A stretch of 64,000 bases of DNA from Artemia franciscana (GCF_032884065.1 NC_088865.1:44959152-45023151); one strand, 5' to 3'. Shown: positions 20,901 through 31,244, counted from the stretch's first letter. Numbers and translations are program-made. Notes: generated by a model not told the origin, from the letters alone.

Positions 20901-22805
20901 CCTTTACTAGAACCATTAAGCTGAATGTAAATCGTGGCTGGTTGTTTAGTCGCAAAATTGATAAACTGAATTTGTTTCAAAGCTTCTTGTTTGGAACCAT
21001 TATTCAAATCATTAAGCTGACTATTTCATAGCTAGTTCTTTATGTCTGAAACCTTTACTAGAACCATTAAGCTGAATGTAAATCGTGGCTGGTTGTTTAG
21101 TCGCAAAACTGATAAACTGAATTTGTTTCATAGCTTCTTGTTTGGAACCATTATTCAAATCATTAAGCTGACTATTTCGTAGCTAGTTCTTTATGTCTGA
21201 AACCTTTACTAGAACCATTAAGCTGAATGTAAATCGTGGCTGGTTGTTTAGTCGCAAAATTGATAAACTGAATTTGTTTCAAAGCTTCTTGTTTGGAACC
21301 ATTATTCAAATCATTAAGCTGACTATTTCGTAGCTAGTTCTTTATGTCTGAAACCTTTACTAGAACCATTAAGCTGAATGTAAATCGTGGCTGGTTGTTT
21401 AGTCGCAAAATTGATAAACTGAATTTGTTTCAAAGCTTCTTGTTTGGAACCATTATTCAAATCATTAAGCTGACTATTTCATAGCTAGATCTTTATTGCT
21501 GAAACCTTTACTAGAACCATTAAGCTGAATGTAAATCGTGGCTGGTTGTTTAGTCGCAAAATTGATAAACTGAATTTGTTTCAAAGCTTCTTGTTTGGAA
21601 CCATTATTCAAATCATTAAGCTGACTATTTCATAGCTAGTTCTTTATGTCTGAAACCTTTACTAGAACCATTAAGCTGAATGTAAATCGTGGCTGGTTGT
21701 TTAGTCGCAAAATTGATAAACTGAATTTGTTTCAAAGCTTCTTGTTTGGAACCATTATTCAAATCATTAAGCTGACTATTTCGTAGCTAGTTCTTTATGT
21801 CTGAAACCTTTACTAGAACCATTAAGCTGAATGTAAATCGTGGCTGGTTGTTTAGTCGCAAAATTGATAAACTGAATTTGTTTCAAAGCTTCTTGTTTGG
21901 AACCATTATTCAAATCATTAAGCTGACTATTTCGTAGCTAGTTCTTTATGTCTGAAACCTTTACTAGAACCATTAAGCTGAATATAAATCGTGGCTGGTT
22001 GTTTAGTCGCAAAATTGATAAACTGAATTTGTTTCATAGCTTCTTGTTTGGAACCATTATTCAAATCATTAAGCTGACTATTTCGTAGCTAGTTGTATAT
22101 ATCTAACGACGTTAAACTAAACCTGTTTCAAAGCTTCAACAGTCTAAACTGTTGAACTGTACCTTTTTTCATAGCCCGTTGTTCATGTCTGAAACCGCTG
22201 CTAAACAATTAAACTGAATTTATTTTGTAGCTGGTTGTTTGTGCCTGAAACCGCTAAGCTGACTCTATTTCTTAGCTGCTTGTTTGTGTCTGAAACCGTT
22301 GAACCAAGTTTATTTTTGAGCTGGTTGTTTTTGTCTGAAATCTATAAACTGAATCTAGTATGTAGCTAGTTCTTTATGTCAGAAACCGTTACTGAAACCA
22401 TTAACCTGATCAGTTTCAATGCTGTCTGTTTGTCTGAAAATGTTCATGTCTCGTTTATGTCTATTAAACAGAATCTGTTTCCTAGCTGGCCGTTTGTGTC
22501 ACTGGTATCATGATGGGACTGACCCAAGATTGGATGATGACCTGACCACATTTCAAAAATACCGCAACACATTGAGCTATAGCTGTGAGGAAGGGGACCA
22601 GGCTCGATTAGAAGCGGCACCGAATTCAAGTTGGCCGGATGTAGTTTATTACCACAGTTTTACCCACCCGTATATGGGTGGAAAAATAAAAGTTGTCGAC
22701 TCCTATAAATCATTTACTAGTAACATGGGTGCGGTTATTTATCCCGGTTTTCTTGTATTCCTAACTATTCCTTTATGTTTGCTTAAATATGTTTGTTGTG
22801 TCTAA
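4513..22805 (+). CDS. knk: Knickkopf/Skeletor-family protein, C-terminal five exons (5' part outside window)
   Basis: Exons 4513-4648, 7932-8118, 10367-10492, 18061-18290 and 22486-22805 join with consistent codon phases at every junction and give about 332 codons to a TAA at 22803. The product runs from the late DOMON domain (YIIWSMGRLD), through ARIGPSGQRRGYSGLTG, AWYVDGYIVPDLVLKRG and VRVLAGVEFTRRGVPRP, to YYHSFTHPYMGGKIKVVD and a hydrophobic tail. These blocks are hallmarks of the DM13-DOMON family. Insect Knickkopf is an extracellular GPI-linked protein that organises and protects cuticular chitin; Skeletor is its relative, first described as a spindle-matrix protein. SFTHxxM rather than CFTH, the VEFTRRG block and the membrane-type tail favour Knickkopf, but paralog identity is inferred from memory. 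The N-terminal DM13 domains and start lie upstream. Introns are 3.3, 2.2, 7.6 and 4.2 kb and full of repeats. Confidence 0.9.
4649..7931 (+). other. knk-like intron (3.3 kb)
   Basis: Holds purine-rich G-run stretches (5100-5300), a relic of the dispersed family at about 5595-5760 (AAAACGAACAGAAATTAAAT), and the tandem repeat at 6551-6829. The rest, including 5900-6500 and 6850-7930, shows no gene; open frames here are short and lack recognisable similarity. Confidence 0.6.
6551..6829 (+). repeat. Tandem repeat, three units (78 and 100 bp)
   Basis: CCAATCTTAGATCGTTCGTA recurs at about 6552, 6630 and 6730. The second and third units carry an extra 22 bases (TCTGTTGTCGATAAATGATT...) absent from the first. 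The near identity of the units points to recent duplication. Confidence 0.9.
7932..8118 (+). CDS. knk: knk-like exon B (end of DOMON)
   Basis: Acceptor TCTTATTACAG ends at 7931 and donor GTGAGTA starts at 8119. Reads DDGDQTINTDGSTYIIWSMG, RLDDKRRPTFHRIWQRGDRA, IEFGRQGKKNCDNFVVVPEE, T. YIIWSMGRL is the conserved last DOMON strand of the family. Phase 2 in (completes Pro) and two bases out (Pro completed by the next exon). Confidence 0.9.
8119..10366 (+). other. knk-like intron (2.2 kb)
   Basis: Contains G-rich repeat remnants near 8330-8360 and 8850, the SINE at 9395-9683, and another G-rich remnant near 9830-9970. No gene seen. Confidence 0.6.
9395..9683 (-). mobile_element. tRNA-derived SINE, copy 1
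   Basis: Read on the minus strand, it begins with an A-box-like TGGCCAAGTGGATGGCGCGC and a B-box-like GGTTTGATTCC (9618-9628). A body follows with GTCAGTTGCGTGACT-like and ACCCAGCTCTAAATGGTACC sequence, ending near CGGAGATCAGCACCGCCGG. The same body in the same order is at 40466-40790, so this is a SINE family with a tRNA head, not a tRNA gene. Confidence 0.88.
10367..10492 (+). CDS. knk: knk-like exon C
   Basis: Acceptor TTCACGTAG ends at 10366 and donor GTAGGT starts at 10493. Reads KPWNIPPIFDPSKRVFVARI, GPSGQRRGYSGLTGLPSSSL, A. ARIGP...GYSGLTG is a signature of Knickkopf and Skeletor proteins. It starts with one base and ends with TG, which the next exon's G completes to Trp. Confidence 0.93.
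13547..13654. repeat. (TA)n microsatellite
   Basis: About 108 bases of TA dinucleotide with one TGG and one AA interruption. It directly abuts the Helitron-like unit on its right. Confidence 0.97.
13780..14043 (+). CDS. Small ORF of Helitron-like element (87 aa, putative)
   Basis: Begins MATAEEAAQRVYAKKLAADR. Charged throughout, with a basic KKRKR near residue 23-27 and repeats of EQQENRLAAKE-type sequence. It ends in an acidic stretch DSDDDWVWDFDLDKV. The basic Ala/Arg/Glu-rich repeats resemble the N-terminal leader of arthropod Helitron proteins, so this is probably an orphaned fragment of a transposon ORF. Expression and function are unknown. Confidence 0.45.
   Translation: MATAEEAAQRVYAKKLAADRESKKRKRSEESQEQQENRLAAKERKTAQLDENPPGQRESKHIKTENDSDDDWVWDFDLDKVINAYQI
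14165..14575 (+). repeat. Minisatellite (ACGACCGGGACACAGGGA family)
   Basis: Imperfect tandem units built from GACGACCGGGACACAGGG, with ATATAAAT or ACTCAAAGAGAAATTACAGA linkers. A single unit of the same sequence is in the short relative near 46815. The long opposite-strand open frame is an artefact of the repeat. Confidence 0.9.
14826..14888 (+). repeat. Terminal GC-rich hairpins of Helitron-like element
   Basis: Two hairpins, each with a GAA loop: GGGGCGC/GCGCCCC near 14829-14845, and a 13-bp perfect stem GTTGGGGTGGCGC/GCGCCACCCCAAC at 14857-14885. The second is followed by AGCTAT and the (TA)n tract. Confidence 0.85.
14889..14957. repeat. (TA)n microsatellite
   Basis: About 69 bases of TA immediately after the terminal hairpin. 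Together with 13547-13654 it brackets the element. Confidence 0.97.
15785..16120 (+). repeat. Hairpin module of the dispersed family (copy B)
   Basis: Arms about 15788-15910 and 16000-16117 are diverged inverted repeats. They include CATTAAAACTTAAAACGGAC against its mirror ending TTTTAAGTTTTAATGTTGCT, and CACCTCGCTCTTCACACTA against TTAGCGTTAAGAGTGAGGTG. This is the most diverged of the three large hairpins. Confidence 0.8.
16121..17065 (+). repeat. Dispersed family main body (copy B)
   Basis: Carries the same blocks in the same order as 3341-4206: the ACTATGCTGAACAAAA block, 'GGGAGGGGGCCTAGTTGCCC', 'CAACTGGGTCGGTACGGTTA' and 'ATTGAGCCGGGTCGCTCATT'. The terminal palindrome at about 17046-17069 has decayed. 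Confidence 0.8.
17190..17430 (+). repeat. Relic of hairpin module
   Basis: TTTCAACTAAAGTAAGGAGC at about 17200 and a distant mirror GAGGAGACAGCCCCCTTCAC near 17390 show a decayed hairpin of the same family. An open frame across it is not considered a gene. Confidence 0.6.
18061..18290 (+). CDS. knk: knk-like exon D
   Basis: Acceptor TTCTACTATAG ends at 18060 and donor GTGAGTA starts at 18291. Reads YVDGYIVPDLVLKRGLIYQF, VVEGGSDPHSATNYHPLVIT, NEPIGGYETLSESERKKVRV, LAGVEFTRRGVPRPQK. It is one of the most conserved regions of the family (a cupredoxin/plastocyanin-like fold is reported for Knickkopf). One base in and one base out, both matching the neighbouring exons. Confidence 0.95.
18291..20280 (+). 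other. First half of last knk-like intron
   Basis: Contains the hAT relic at 19270-19545. A 98-codon open frame on the minus strand at 18647-18943 is not recognised. Nothing else seen. Confidence 0.5.
19270..19545 (+). pseudogene. hAT transposase C-terminal fragment (decayed)
   Basis: One frame reads YW at 19353, two in-frame stops, then LVCPPSNSCISAVSSERF (SSERF at 19458-19472) and LLFAS. Tyr-Trp followed by Pro-rich sequence and SSERxFS is the hAT dimerisation region. No transposase core or termini were found, so this is a relic. Confidence 0.5.
20285..22485 (+). repeat. Satellite array of ~50-bp monomers; 151-bp trimer higher-order unit in the core
   Basis: From about 20440 to 22095 the unit is 151 bp and repeats 11 times; CCTTTACTAGAACCATTAAG starts at 20448, 20599, 20750, 20901, 21052, 21203, 21354, 21505, 21656, 21807 and 21958. 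Each unit splits into three related parts of about 50 bases, each with GAATxTxTTTCxxAGCTxxT near its middle. Flanks at 20285-20440 and 22096-22485 are single diverged monomers. The last monomer runs into the acceptor and first 15 bases of the final exon (GAATCTGTTTCCTAG|CTGG). Confidence 0.95.
22486..22805 (+). CDS. knk: knk-like last exon, C-terminus with hydrophobic tail
   Basis: The exon starts after TTTCCTAG at 22485; CT plus the T left by exon D gives Ser. It reads GRLCHWYHDGTDPRLDDDLT, TFQKYRNTLSYSCEEGDQAR, LEAAPNSSWPDVVYYHSFTH, PYMGGKIKVVDSYKSFTSNM and the tail GAVIYPGFLVFLTIPLCLLK-YVCCV, then TAA at 22803-22805. SFTHPYM corresponds to the cupredoxin Cys-His-Met ligand strand with Ser instead of Cys, as I recall for Knickkopf. 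The tail follows a small-residue region (SNMGA) and fits a GPI signal; it could also be a transmembrane anchor. Confidence 0.95.
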
Positions 22806-23137
22806 TGTTACTTTTTTGATTTTTTTCACGACTCATTCTTCCACTTATTATTTCAGTAAATGTTAATTTTATATATTTAGGTGATTTGACTGTTGCTAAA
22901 GATACTTTAGGTTGTGAATTTATTCTCAGACTCTGTGTTACTTTTCAATGCACATCTTCTAAGACAGTGTTCGAAAACTCGTTTTTATGTGATAAATATC
23001 AATCAATATCACAGAATCTCGAATTGTCACATTTTTCCAATTTATTCTTTTTTTTCTTATCAGTTTATTCTTAATGTTATCATTCAACTTGATATGTTCG
23101 ATCAATTATATAAATTAATATCAAATTACATATTATA

Positions 23138-23143
23138 AATAAA
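23138..23143 (+). terminator. Candidate polyadenylation signal of knk-like gene
   Basis: AATAAA, 333 bases after the stop codon. The region is so AT-rich that chance occurrence is likely; further AATAAA follow at about 23151. Confidence 0.35.
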
Positions 23144-23962
23144 AATAATTAATAAATTAATTTCATATTAATATATTAATTACAATATAATATATTAATT
23201 ATATAAAATATATACTAATTAATATATATTATAAATTAATATGATTTGTCAAATTAATAATTAATTTGATGAATTGTAGCCTTTTATTTTGGTTTGCTTC
23301 CTAAGATTGTAACTCAAATATTCACTTGGGGATTGGTTTGAGAAATTTTAGTCGTTTCTATTAATTTTTTTTTTTGCTGAAAATTTATTTCGCTTGATGT
23401 TCTACGTCATCCATTTTTGGCTGTTTTGATAAGGTATATCACTCGATTAACTTTTGAATTTCTTTTTTTAAGTAATAGAATCTCGAACAGTAAAACTTGT
23501 CCATTTCATTGTTTTCTTTTTTTTTTTATTGTTCTTAATTATAGGGCTCAAATCGATTTCCTCTTTAAGACTTTGTCAGAAGTATATACGTGGTAATTGT
23601 CTTGAGAAAAATTTTTATCTTTTCCTTTTGTTTTGTTCTTAAGTTACGTTTAAAAAAATAAATGTCTTAATTTTATGTCTCCATATTCTTAATTGATGTT
23701 TTTTTTTAGAATTTTTGTTCTTTTTTAATCTTTGGTTGGCTTTGTTTTTTATTCTAAGGATTGCTTTTTTGTGTAAGTTGGATTAAAAAGATTACTTGAT
23801 TCAAGGGTTCAGTTGGCAACTGTTATATTATAAGAAATTTTTGACTTTGCAAAACCTTTTTGTTTAAATCATGGTAAAATAGTGTTGTTGTATTCTTTTA
23901 AAGCCAAAAAGAAGTAGAAATTGGCTGTACTAATTTTAGTTTCTCATTCTATGAATGAATGT

Positions 23963-24262
23963 CTTCTAAGACCACACCGGTTGAGATGGCAAATGGCGTG
24001 CAACCAAAAACGAAGAAACAAAAAAAAGTAAGAAAATGACAAAATCCAAGAAATGATAAAACCAAAACGAGGTCACAAAGTCAAATCGAGAAAATGACAA
24101 ATTTTGTCAAACTGAAAATGACAAACTCTAAGACCACACCGGTTGAGACGGTGAATGACGTACAACCAAAAACGAAGAAACAAAAAAAGTAAAAAAATGA
24201 CAAAATCAAAGAAATGATAAAACCAAAAAGAGGTCACAAAGTCAAATCGAGAAGATGACATA
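23963..24262 (+). repeat. Tandem duplication, 162-bp period
   Basis: AAGACCACACCGGTTGAGA at 23968 recurs at 24130, followed in both by CAACCAAAAACGAAGAAACA and GAGGTCACAAAGTCAAATCG. Two copies with about 90 percent identity by eye. Confidence 0.92.
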
Positions 24263-25680
24263 TATCGAATGTTCTTCCATTTAACTGTAACTACCTTGAA
24301 GTGTGATCTAGGGCTTGGCAGTTACTCGTAATTCTGCTTGAAATACAAATACATGGTTCTTTGATGCTTTTCTATGAATGTATTTTCTTAAGATTTGTTT
24401 TTATTTTGCGTATTTATAACATGGTGTTAAGTGGATTTGCAAGTAGCTAATCTAACTATCATTAATTTTAACTATAAAACAAAATAAAACCAATTTTTGA
24501 ATGCTGTTTTGCATATTCTTAGTATTTTAAAACTTTTTTTAAATATAGTATGACCGAACTGTATATGGCGTTTTGATAAGACTTCTCAAATGATTCTGTT
24601 ATGAAACGGGTCATGTTTGTCTTACTTAAGTAATTAAAAAAGAAGTCGTCATTTTACCTCAATTGTCATTATATTGTCATCTTTTTTTATTGTCATTATC
24701 GATTCGGCATATTTTAATTATTTTTTGCTGGATCCTACCAACCTCCTCCTTTTAATTAATAGTTGGAGCATATCACTGAACGTTTACTTTCTGGACATAC
24801 ATCTTTACCCGAAATACCTTTTTTTTAAAATATAATATGACTTGCATTAAATGTTACTGAACTCTGAGAAAATTGTCAAATAATAATTGTTTGCAATTGT
24901 CAAATAATAGAATATAATTCTCAAAAAATTAATTGGCTAATATTGGCAAATAATCGGTAATTACTAAAATTTTATTGTCATATAATTGACAATTACTCAA
25001 ATTTAATTGTCATACAGTTACATTGTAAAATGAGCCAATGGTGTAGTACTCAAAGAACTAAAAGAAGCTCCGGTAGGCTACATTTTATTTGCTAGATGAT
25101 AATCATGACCAGCAGAAAAGTCCAAAGGTTTTTTTCTGATAAGAAATCAGTATTTTTTTTTCTGACAAGGTTTTGATTTCGATGGTACTAGTTCGGAGTT
25201 CTTTTGCGCAACTCAATTCGGGTGGTTTACAACTGAAAATTTTCCACAGTTTTTGAAACTGTTGTTACCATTGAACAAAAGGATAAGAAGAGAGTAAGAT
25301 GTATCTATTTTTCAAATATAAAATTTACACCCGAAAATTTGCACCGAAGAACCCCCTTTTCCCCAAAATGTAATCGAAAATGAAATAAAAATATTTATCT
25401 TAATCGAGACCAGACTCTGGTATTCCTGAAAAATATACTGTACTATCCCTTTCCCATAGCTAACCCAAATAAAATTTGGATTCTATGATGGCATTAAAAC
25501 TGTTCTTTATATAAATACTTTTGAATCAGGTTTGACAGGAAAAAGATTGTAAAAAACAAAAACAAACAAAAGACATGAAGATCTACTGATTATTCCAATC
25601 ATTAAATGTATATCCGAAAATCGCTCCCCCATAAACTATATTGAAGCTTCTTCAGTAAGTTCTAAATTAAAAGAGGTAAG

Positions 25681-25682
<2 letters not shown>

Positions 25683-25763
<81 letters not shown>

Positions 25764-25764
25764 G
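25683..25764. repeat. (TA)n microsatellite
   Basis: About 80 bases of TA. Unlike the tracts at 13547, 14889 and 46664 it has no Helitron-like unit beside it. Confidence 0.97.
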
Positions 25765-27419
25765 TGGGTTCTTGTGTTAATTGCTGTCTCTTTCTTATGT
25801 ACATTGTGTATTTGATTTGATTGTTGGAAGACCAAACTAAAAACAAAAATTTTTAGAGTTCTTGTTAAACATCTTGCTTCCACTGGTTCTTGCTTATGTA
25901 ATTTCTTTATAGAAAAAGATTGTATAGAACACCTTTTTTAAGAAGGAAGAGTCTGCACGAAATTCCCCGTCTAAAATTGTTAATATTCATTTGCACTATC
26001 AAATATTTTTACATGTGGGTGCAATGAAAAATTGTCAAAACGTTTAGGTAAAAATCCTATTATAATTTTTAGCATACACAATTGGGTTTTATCTTCTTAA
26101 TTAAATTCCTGATTTTGAATAAAAATAAATAACTAAGCGATAGAGTTAGAAGCCAAAAAGAGGAAGAGGAAAAAGGCTGACAGTGTAAATATTATTTAGC
26201 AAGGAATGAACAGAAACAGACTAGCTGTCAACAACTGTTACAAAAAACCTGACAAAAGATAGGCAAATTATTTGATTTGGACAAATTATGTTCGAGCAAA
26301 CTATGATTCTGTGCTGCAAATATTGTATTGCAAAATGAGGCGCATATTCCACCCCAATTTGCTGGTTCAGTTGGTAAATTTTATTAATATTTCTCTGAAC
26401 TACTAAGATTAGTCAAAGAGGACGCAAGTACAGACTTAAGATATATCAACATTTTGATTTCTAAAGGCAAGTGAAGAGGTATCACCGAGAGTAAATAATA
26501 AGGGTTTGATTCGTCATTAGTGAAGGTAAAGCAAAAAGGGCCATTAGGCTCGGAAACAGGTTTTGCAGGTACTGGAAAGCGGGAATTCCAAGTAGTCTTT
26601 TCTATTATTATTTTCATTGTAAGTATTCACTTTAGGATATATTCGTCGTTTAAAGACCTCAAAAATGCAGCGGATTCCCTCTAGTTGTCCGTTGATTTAT
26701 TTTATAATATTTGTGAAACGCCCTCACGCTATTTTCTCGACCAATGATATTCCACATCATTTTCTTTATTTTATTTTTTAGCTTTGAGTGTTACGCTGTT
26801 ACTTGTGTTATTTATAGATAATATTTTGTGGTCTGATAGACGTACCTCACTTTCATTTCACTAGTGGAAGAGATGAAAAGAAGCGATGATTTTTCTGCAT
26901 TTTTATGATTGAAGTTGCTCTAACTGTGGTTGGTTTTCTTTATTTAATTTTTTTTGTTTACTTTAGTATTAAAGTCGTTTTCGAATTGGTTGAAAATTTG
27001 CAACCTAAACTGATCAACATTTCTAAAATTACAAAAAGTCAATTAGGGTATATTTTTTTTAATATCCTAAAAATGTTTATAGTCATCACTGTTGTTGGTG
27101 GCCTAAGAAATTAATTCAACTTCGTTTAATCCTCTATGTCGACACCAATTAATCTTTGGTGAAAGCAAAGTGATTAAAATGGTCGTAAGGCTGAGAAAAA
27201 GGTTTAATAAGTATTTCAAAGCGAGAATTCCTATCCTTTTTCATTGTTATTCTTATTGTAGGTATTATTTCTTATTTTCTACCAGGAATAGCCTCTCCTC
27301 TGAATTTCTTTTTCAATAGGTATATCCACCATTATTAGGATTAGAACCTTCCTGTGTACATGCTAATTGATCAAGAGGGTTTTCTTCTTAAAAAGCTCTC
27401 CTTCTATCAGTCTTTTGTC

Positions 27420-27708
27420 CTATGTCGTGATCTTCCCCCTCTCCCCTAGTTAATCTCTTTCACATTCCTCTTCCATCATTTTCTGTTGCTAAATTTCTCT
27501 TTCGTACTCTTCCTCTGTCATTTTTTTTCTTCTCATCTCTCCTTTCCTTTTTTCACTCTTTCTTTCACTCTCTCCCTCTGGAAGTCTCTTTCTCAGTTAT
27601 ACTTTCCTTGTCTCTGTCAGTCTCTCATTTTCTTTAGCTTTCATCCCCAATCCTCTTCTATCAGTTTCTCTTCCACTTTCATTCTCTTCCTCTATCTGTG
27701 TCCCCCAC

Positions 27709-27741
<33 letters not shown>

Positions 27742-27775
27742 TTCTCTTATTTTCCCCTGTCCTCTTCTCTCCTGT
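27420..27775 (+). repeat. CT-rich low-complexity stretch
   Basis: Pyrimidine-rich, with a (CT)n core at about 27706-27742. Open frames are Ser/Leu/Phe-rich artefacts. Confidence 0.85.
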
Positions 27776-27989
27776 TTTGATATGGTTTTGCAAATTAGTC
27801 TGAAAGTAGCAAAATATTTCATATTCGTACTATTTATATTTGTATATGCTTCTAACACACTGGATTTGACTTGGCCTTCAAAATCTTATCCTGAATTCAT
27901 GGTTGCATTTTAAATCTCTATTTATATTCGCTTAAAATTTCAACCAATCAAAATAAAATAAGATACAAAACAATAAAAATCTAGTAGGT

Positions 27990-28169
27990 TCAGACTTCAC
28001 CATTGGCAACTTTTCTGTCGAATAGCCAAGCAGCCAAATTCTCATTCTTGCGTAAATTCTCATCTGTTTGTAATGAAGTCATGTGTGTAAGGGTGTTGAT
28101 CATTCCAGCAATCTTTCTTTGTCCTTGGACTTGCTCTTTCAAGAAATCAGCAGTAATATAGTCAGCAAG
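27990..28169 (-). CDS. Fer1HCH: Ferritin exon 5 (C-terminus, stop)
   Basis: Starts after the minus-strand acceptor TTGATTTCTAG. Codes LADYITADFLKEQVQGQRKI, AGMINTLTHMTSLQTDENLR, KNENLAAWLFDRKVANGEV, then TGA at 27992-27990. It provides the end of helix D (Gln192) and helix E. The insertion TSLQTDENLRKNE before the final LAAWLFD is longer than usual for the family. Confidence 0.95.
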   Translation of the reverse strand, partial: LADYITADFLKEQVQGQRKIAGMINTLTHMTSLQTDENLRKNENLAAWLFDRKVANGEV

Positions 28170-31100
28170 CTAGAAATCAAAAAGGATGTAATTCACTAAA
28201 TTTATAGTCTACGTTACCGTAGAAAAGTTTCTTTTAGCTTTGACAACTGCTTTCAAAGGATAACACAGCCATGGGAGGGATTTGGTTTATTCAGAGGCGT
28301 ATTTATCTATCTGCTAAACAGTAGTTAGTGCCTGCTTGATCTGCATTGTGGATTTTAAAGTTTCAGATTGAAGTCTATCGGTGTAAAAGATAGCATAGAC
28401 TTTTGTATCTTATTGACTAAATATCCCTTTAGGGAACATACTTCCACAGGAAAAATTTAATTCCAAATATTTGCTTCTGGATCATGAGTCACGTTTCGCG
28501 TATCAGAGCCGTATCTATTTCTCCGCTAAACAGTAGTTAGTGTCTGCTTGATATGCATTGTGAATTTTGAAATTTTCAGATTGGAGTCTATCGGCATAAA
28601 GAATACCACTAGCGGAAAGTTTGAATGAACTCCTTCACCATTAAATGAATGAGCTCCTTCACTTTTTTGTCTCCTTCACCAATAAATGCAAAATATTTCG
28701 AATTACATTTTATACTTTATGCAAAATAATGAAAACAAAATTTATTTTTCTTTAAAGAGATCGATATTTCTAATTTTACAGGATATAATTGCCATTGGTC
28801 ACACCAATTACTAAAAAACTATTTAACCGGTTGACGAGGGTGATGAAAATGGGGTTGATAGTGTTTAATATTTATTGTGATGTTTGATGTGAGATGTTTT
28901 TGATCCTCTGAGCTGTTTTTTTTAAGCATAGAAGTTAACCTGTGAGTGATTTTATAACTTTTTTAACGCTTTTTCGCGTTTCAAACGCGAGATGATTGAA
29001 TATATTGTTGTCTATTGTTGTCTAAATACAAAGCTACACAAAACATTCAAATAGAACAGAAAAATGAATGGAAGTAAGGTTCTCTGCCAAATAGTATGTG
29101 TAATGAGATGAACATGATTATGATTGTGTTAAGAGATGAATAACATGGTTTTCGACCAAATTGACCGTGTTGTGATCTAATTTCACCCTTCAGGTACTTC
29201 TTGAAGAATTGACTGAATGGCAAATGCACGTCATCTTGGTTTTTGTAGACTTATTGACAGCTTTGACTTCAGTCCGTCGTGGAGCAATGTGGAAAGTTCT
29301 TTGGGTTTAAGAAACCCTTTAAAAATTGATAAAGTTGATGAATGCCATGTACGAAGGGCAGTTGGGTGCGGTACAGACGAAACAGTTAGCTGATGAATCT
29401 GGTGTGAAGCAAGGATGTCTCTTATTTTCAGCATATTTATCGTAATCATATTTGTTTTTAGATCTAGCAATTTCTGGGGTTTGGTACCGTTAAACCCTCA
29501 GAGACAGTTTTATGGCTACAACTTTGCTGATGACAAAAATCGTGCTACCCATTTCACAGAAGATGTGCAACGGAATATTAAGGAACTAGGTTCAAAATAT
29601 TCCCAAACAAGTCTACTGATCGACATGGACAGGGCCAAGGCAACGTTAAACGGCGTTATCACTTCCCTAGCTGCAGGTCTTCAACTTGGGGAAATAGAAA
29701 TTGAAAAAGTCAGCAAATTCAAATATTTAGGCAGTACACTATCTCGAAAAGGCATCATCCTCCGAATTGTATATTCAGGTGTAACATTTTCTAGATCAAA
29801 TAGCATTTGGAGATATAGCATGAACTCTGAATTTGAAATTGTACCTGTTCAAAAGCACCGCAATCTCGAAATTGACGTATGGAAGCAAATCCTGGAGCCT
29901 CTCTAGAGCCTTAGAGATAAGGTTACTTGTATTTGATAACAATTACCTAAGAAGAATACTTACGATTTTCTGGGCTGATACTCTACCCCACACCCAGATC
30001 AGGTTTCTCACTAAGTAACCTTGAATTACTGACGAAGTTCGACTTACAAGGGGATGTTACGAGGATATCGTGACTCGAATGAGACAAGTACGAATACCCT
30101 ATGACGTTTGATGCTGGACTCCTCCAGGATTCCAAAAGAGGGGTAACCAACATGTTTAAATTTAAACAGAAAAATTATACCGAAAATATAAGAAATTATA
30201 GCACGGATTCAAAGGTCCTGCTCCCAATAACGCGTTATAACGGTAAAAGGCCGTATAGAAGGAGTAGGGGATCCCTCCCGAAATGTTTCTCCAACTCGTA
30301 AAAGGTAACAAAAATGAATTAATACAAATTTTGATTCGTTTTTTAGTTTTTTGCCCCCCCCCCCTCGGAAAAAACTTGCGTTCTTTTTTGTATTCGTTGC
30401 TCCTTTGAAGATGAGGCAAGAATTATACGATCATCGCTTAGTGAGTTGTGGTCTCTGGCTCACGATTTTCCGACATGGAGGTCAACCATTGATTACCAAA
30501 AACTACATTTTGGGCTTTCCGCTTTCAAAGGCAATATTGTCGTGCTGTGGCGCGGCATTACTGCCTGCCACCTTCCTGCCTTATAATATAAGTTATTCTT
30601 AGTGTGTTTTGATGGGAGGGGAGAGGGGAATGCGAAATTAGTGTCAAAATTGGATCTACTACAAGCAGTCTCTCTGGAGTTTATCTTATTCTTTCCTCCT
30701 TAAAACTATGGCCTTATCACCCAGGAGATAGAAGAGACCACGTTTGGGCAAGTTCACCTATGTTAGTATCCTTCCTAAAACAATTTTCCTAATCGTCTCA
30801 AGGCCACTCAGCCCCACCTTTCTCCTTAGTAATGTAGTTTGTTCCCATTGTGGTCTGAGGGGAAATTGGAACGGAAGGAGAAATTGTCAACATAAATCAA
30901 ATCTATTGGAAATGCTCTCTCTGCATTATGTCAAATGCTTTCCTCTTTAAAACTACATGCCTTATCACCTTTAAAGATAGGAGAGGCCATATTTGCCTGC
31001 GTTTATGTAAGCTCGCCTTGATTAGTAACCATGCCGAATTCATTTTACTAATCTCCACAATCCTGCTCAGGGCCACCTTCCTGCTGTATAAAAAACTCAT

Positions 31101-31189
31101 TCCCAGTAGTGTGGTCCAAGGGGAAAACCAATATAGCTAATATTTAAAACAGTTATTCGATTGGCAAAGCTTAGGAGCCTAATAGTAAT

Positions 31190-31244
<55 letters not shown>

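Larger units (their letters stand above)
22806..27989. other. Intergenic region between convergent genes
   Basis: Holds the 3' UTR of the knk-like gene, an AT-only stretch at about 23090-23280, a tandem duplication (23963-24260), a (TA)n tract, and a CT-rich stretch before the ferritin 3' end. A 69-codon hydrophobic open frame at 26905-27114 is not recognised and is not called. Confidence 0.6.

Noticed and set aside
20285-22485. CRISPR-like array because of regular spacing
   Set aside because: No unique spacers; the entire 151-bp unit is repeated, and the genome is eukaryotic.
26905-27114. 69-codon hydrophobic open frame
   Set aside because: Composition follows AT-rich DNA, no homology recognised, no splice or regulatory context.
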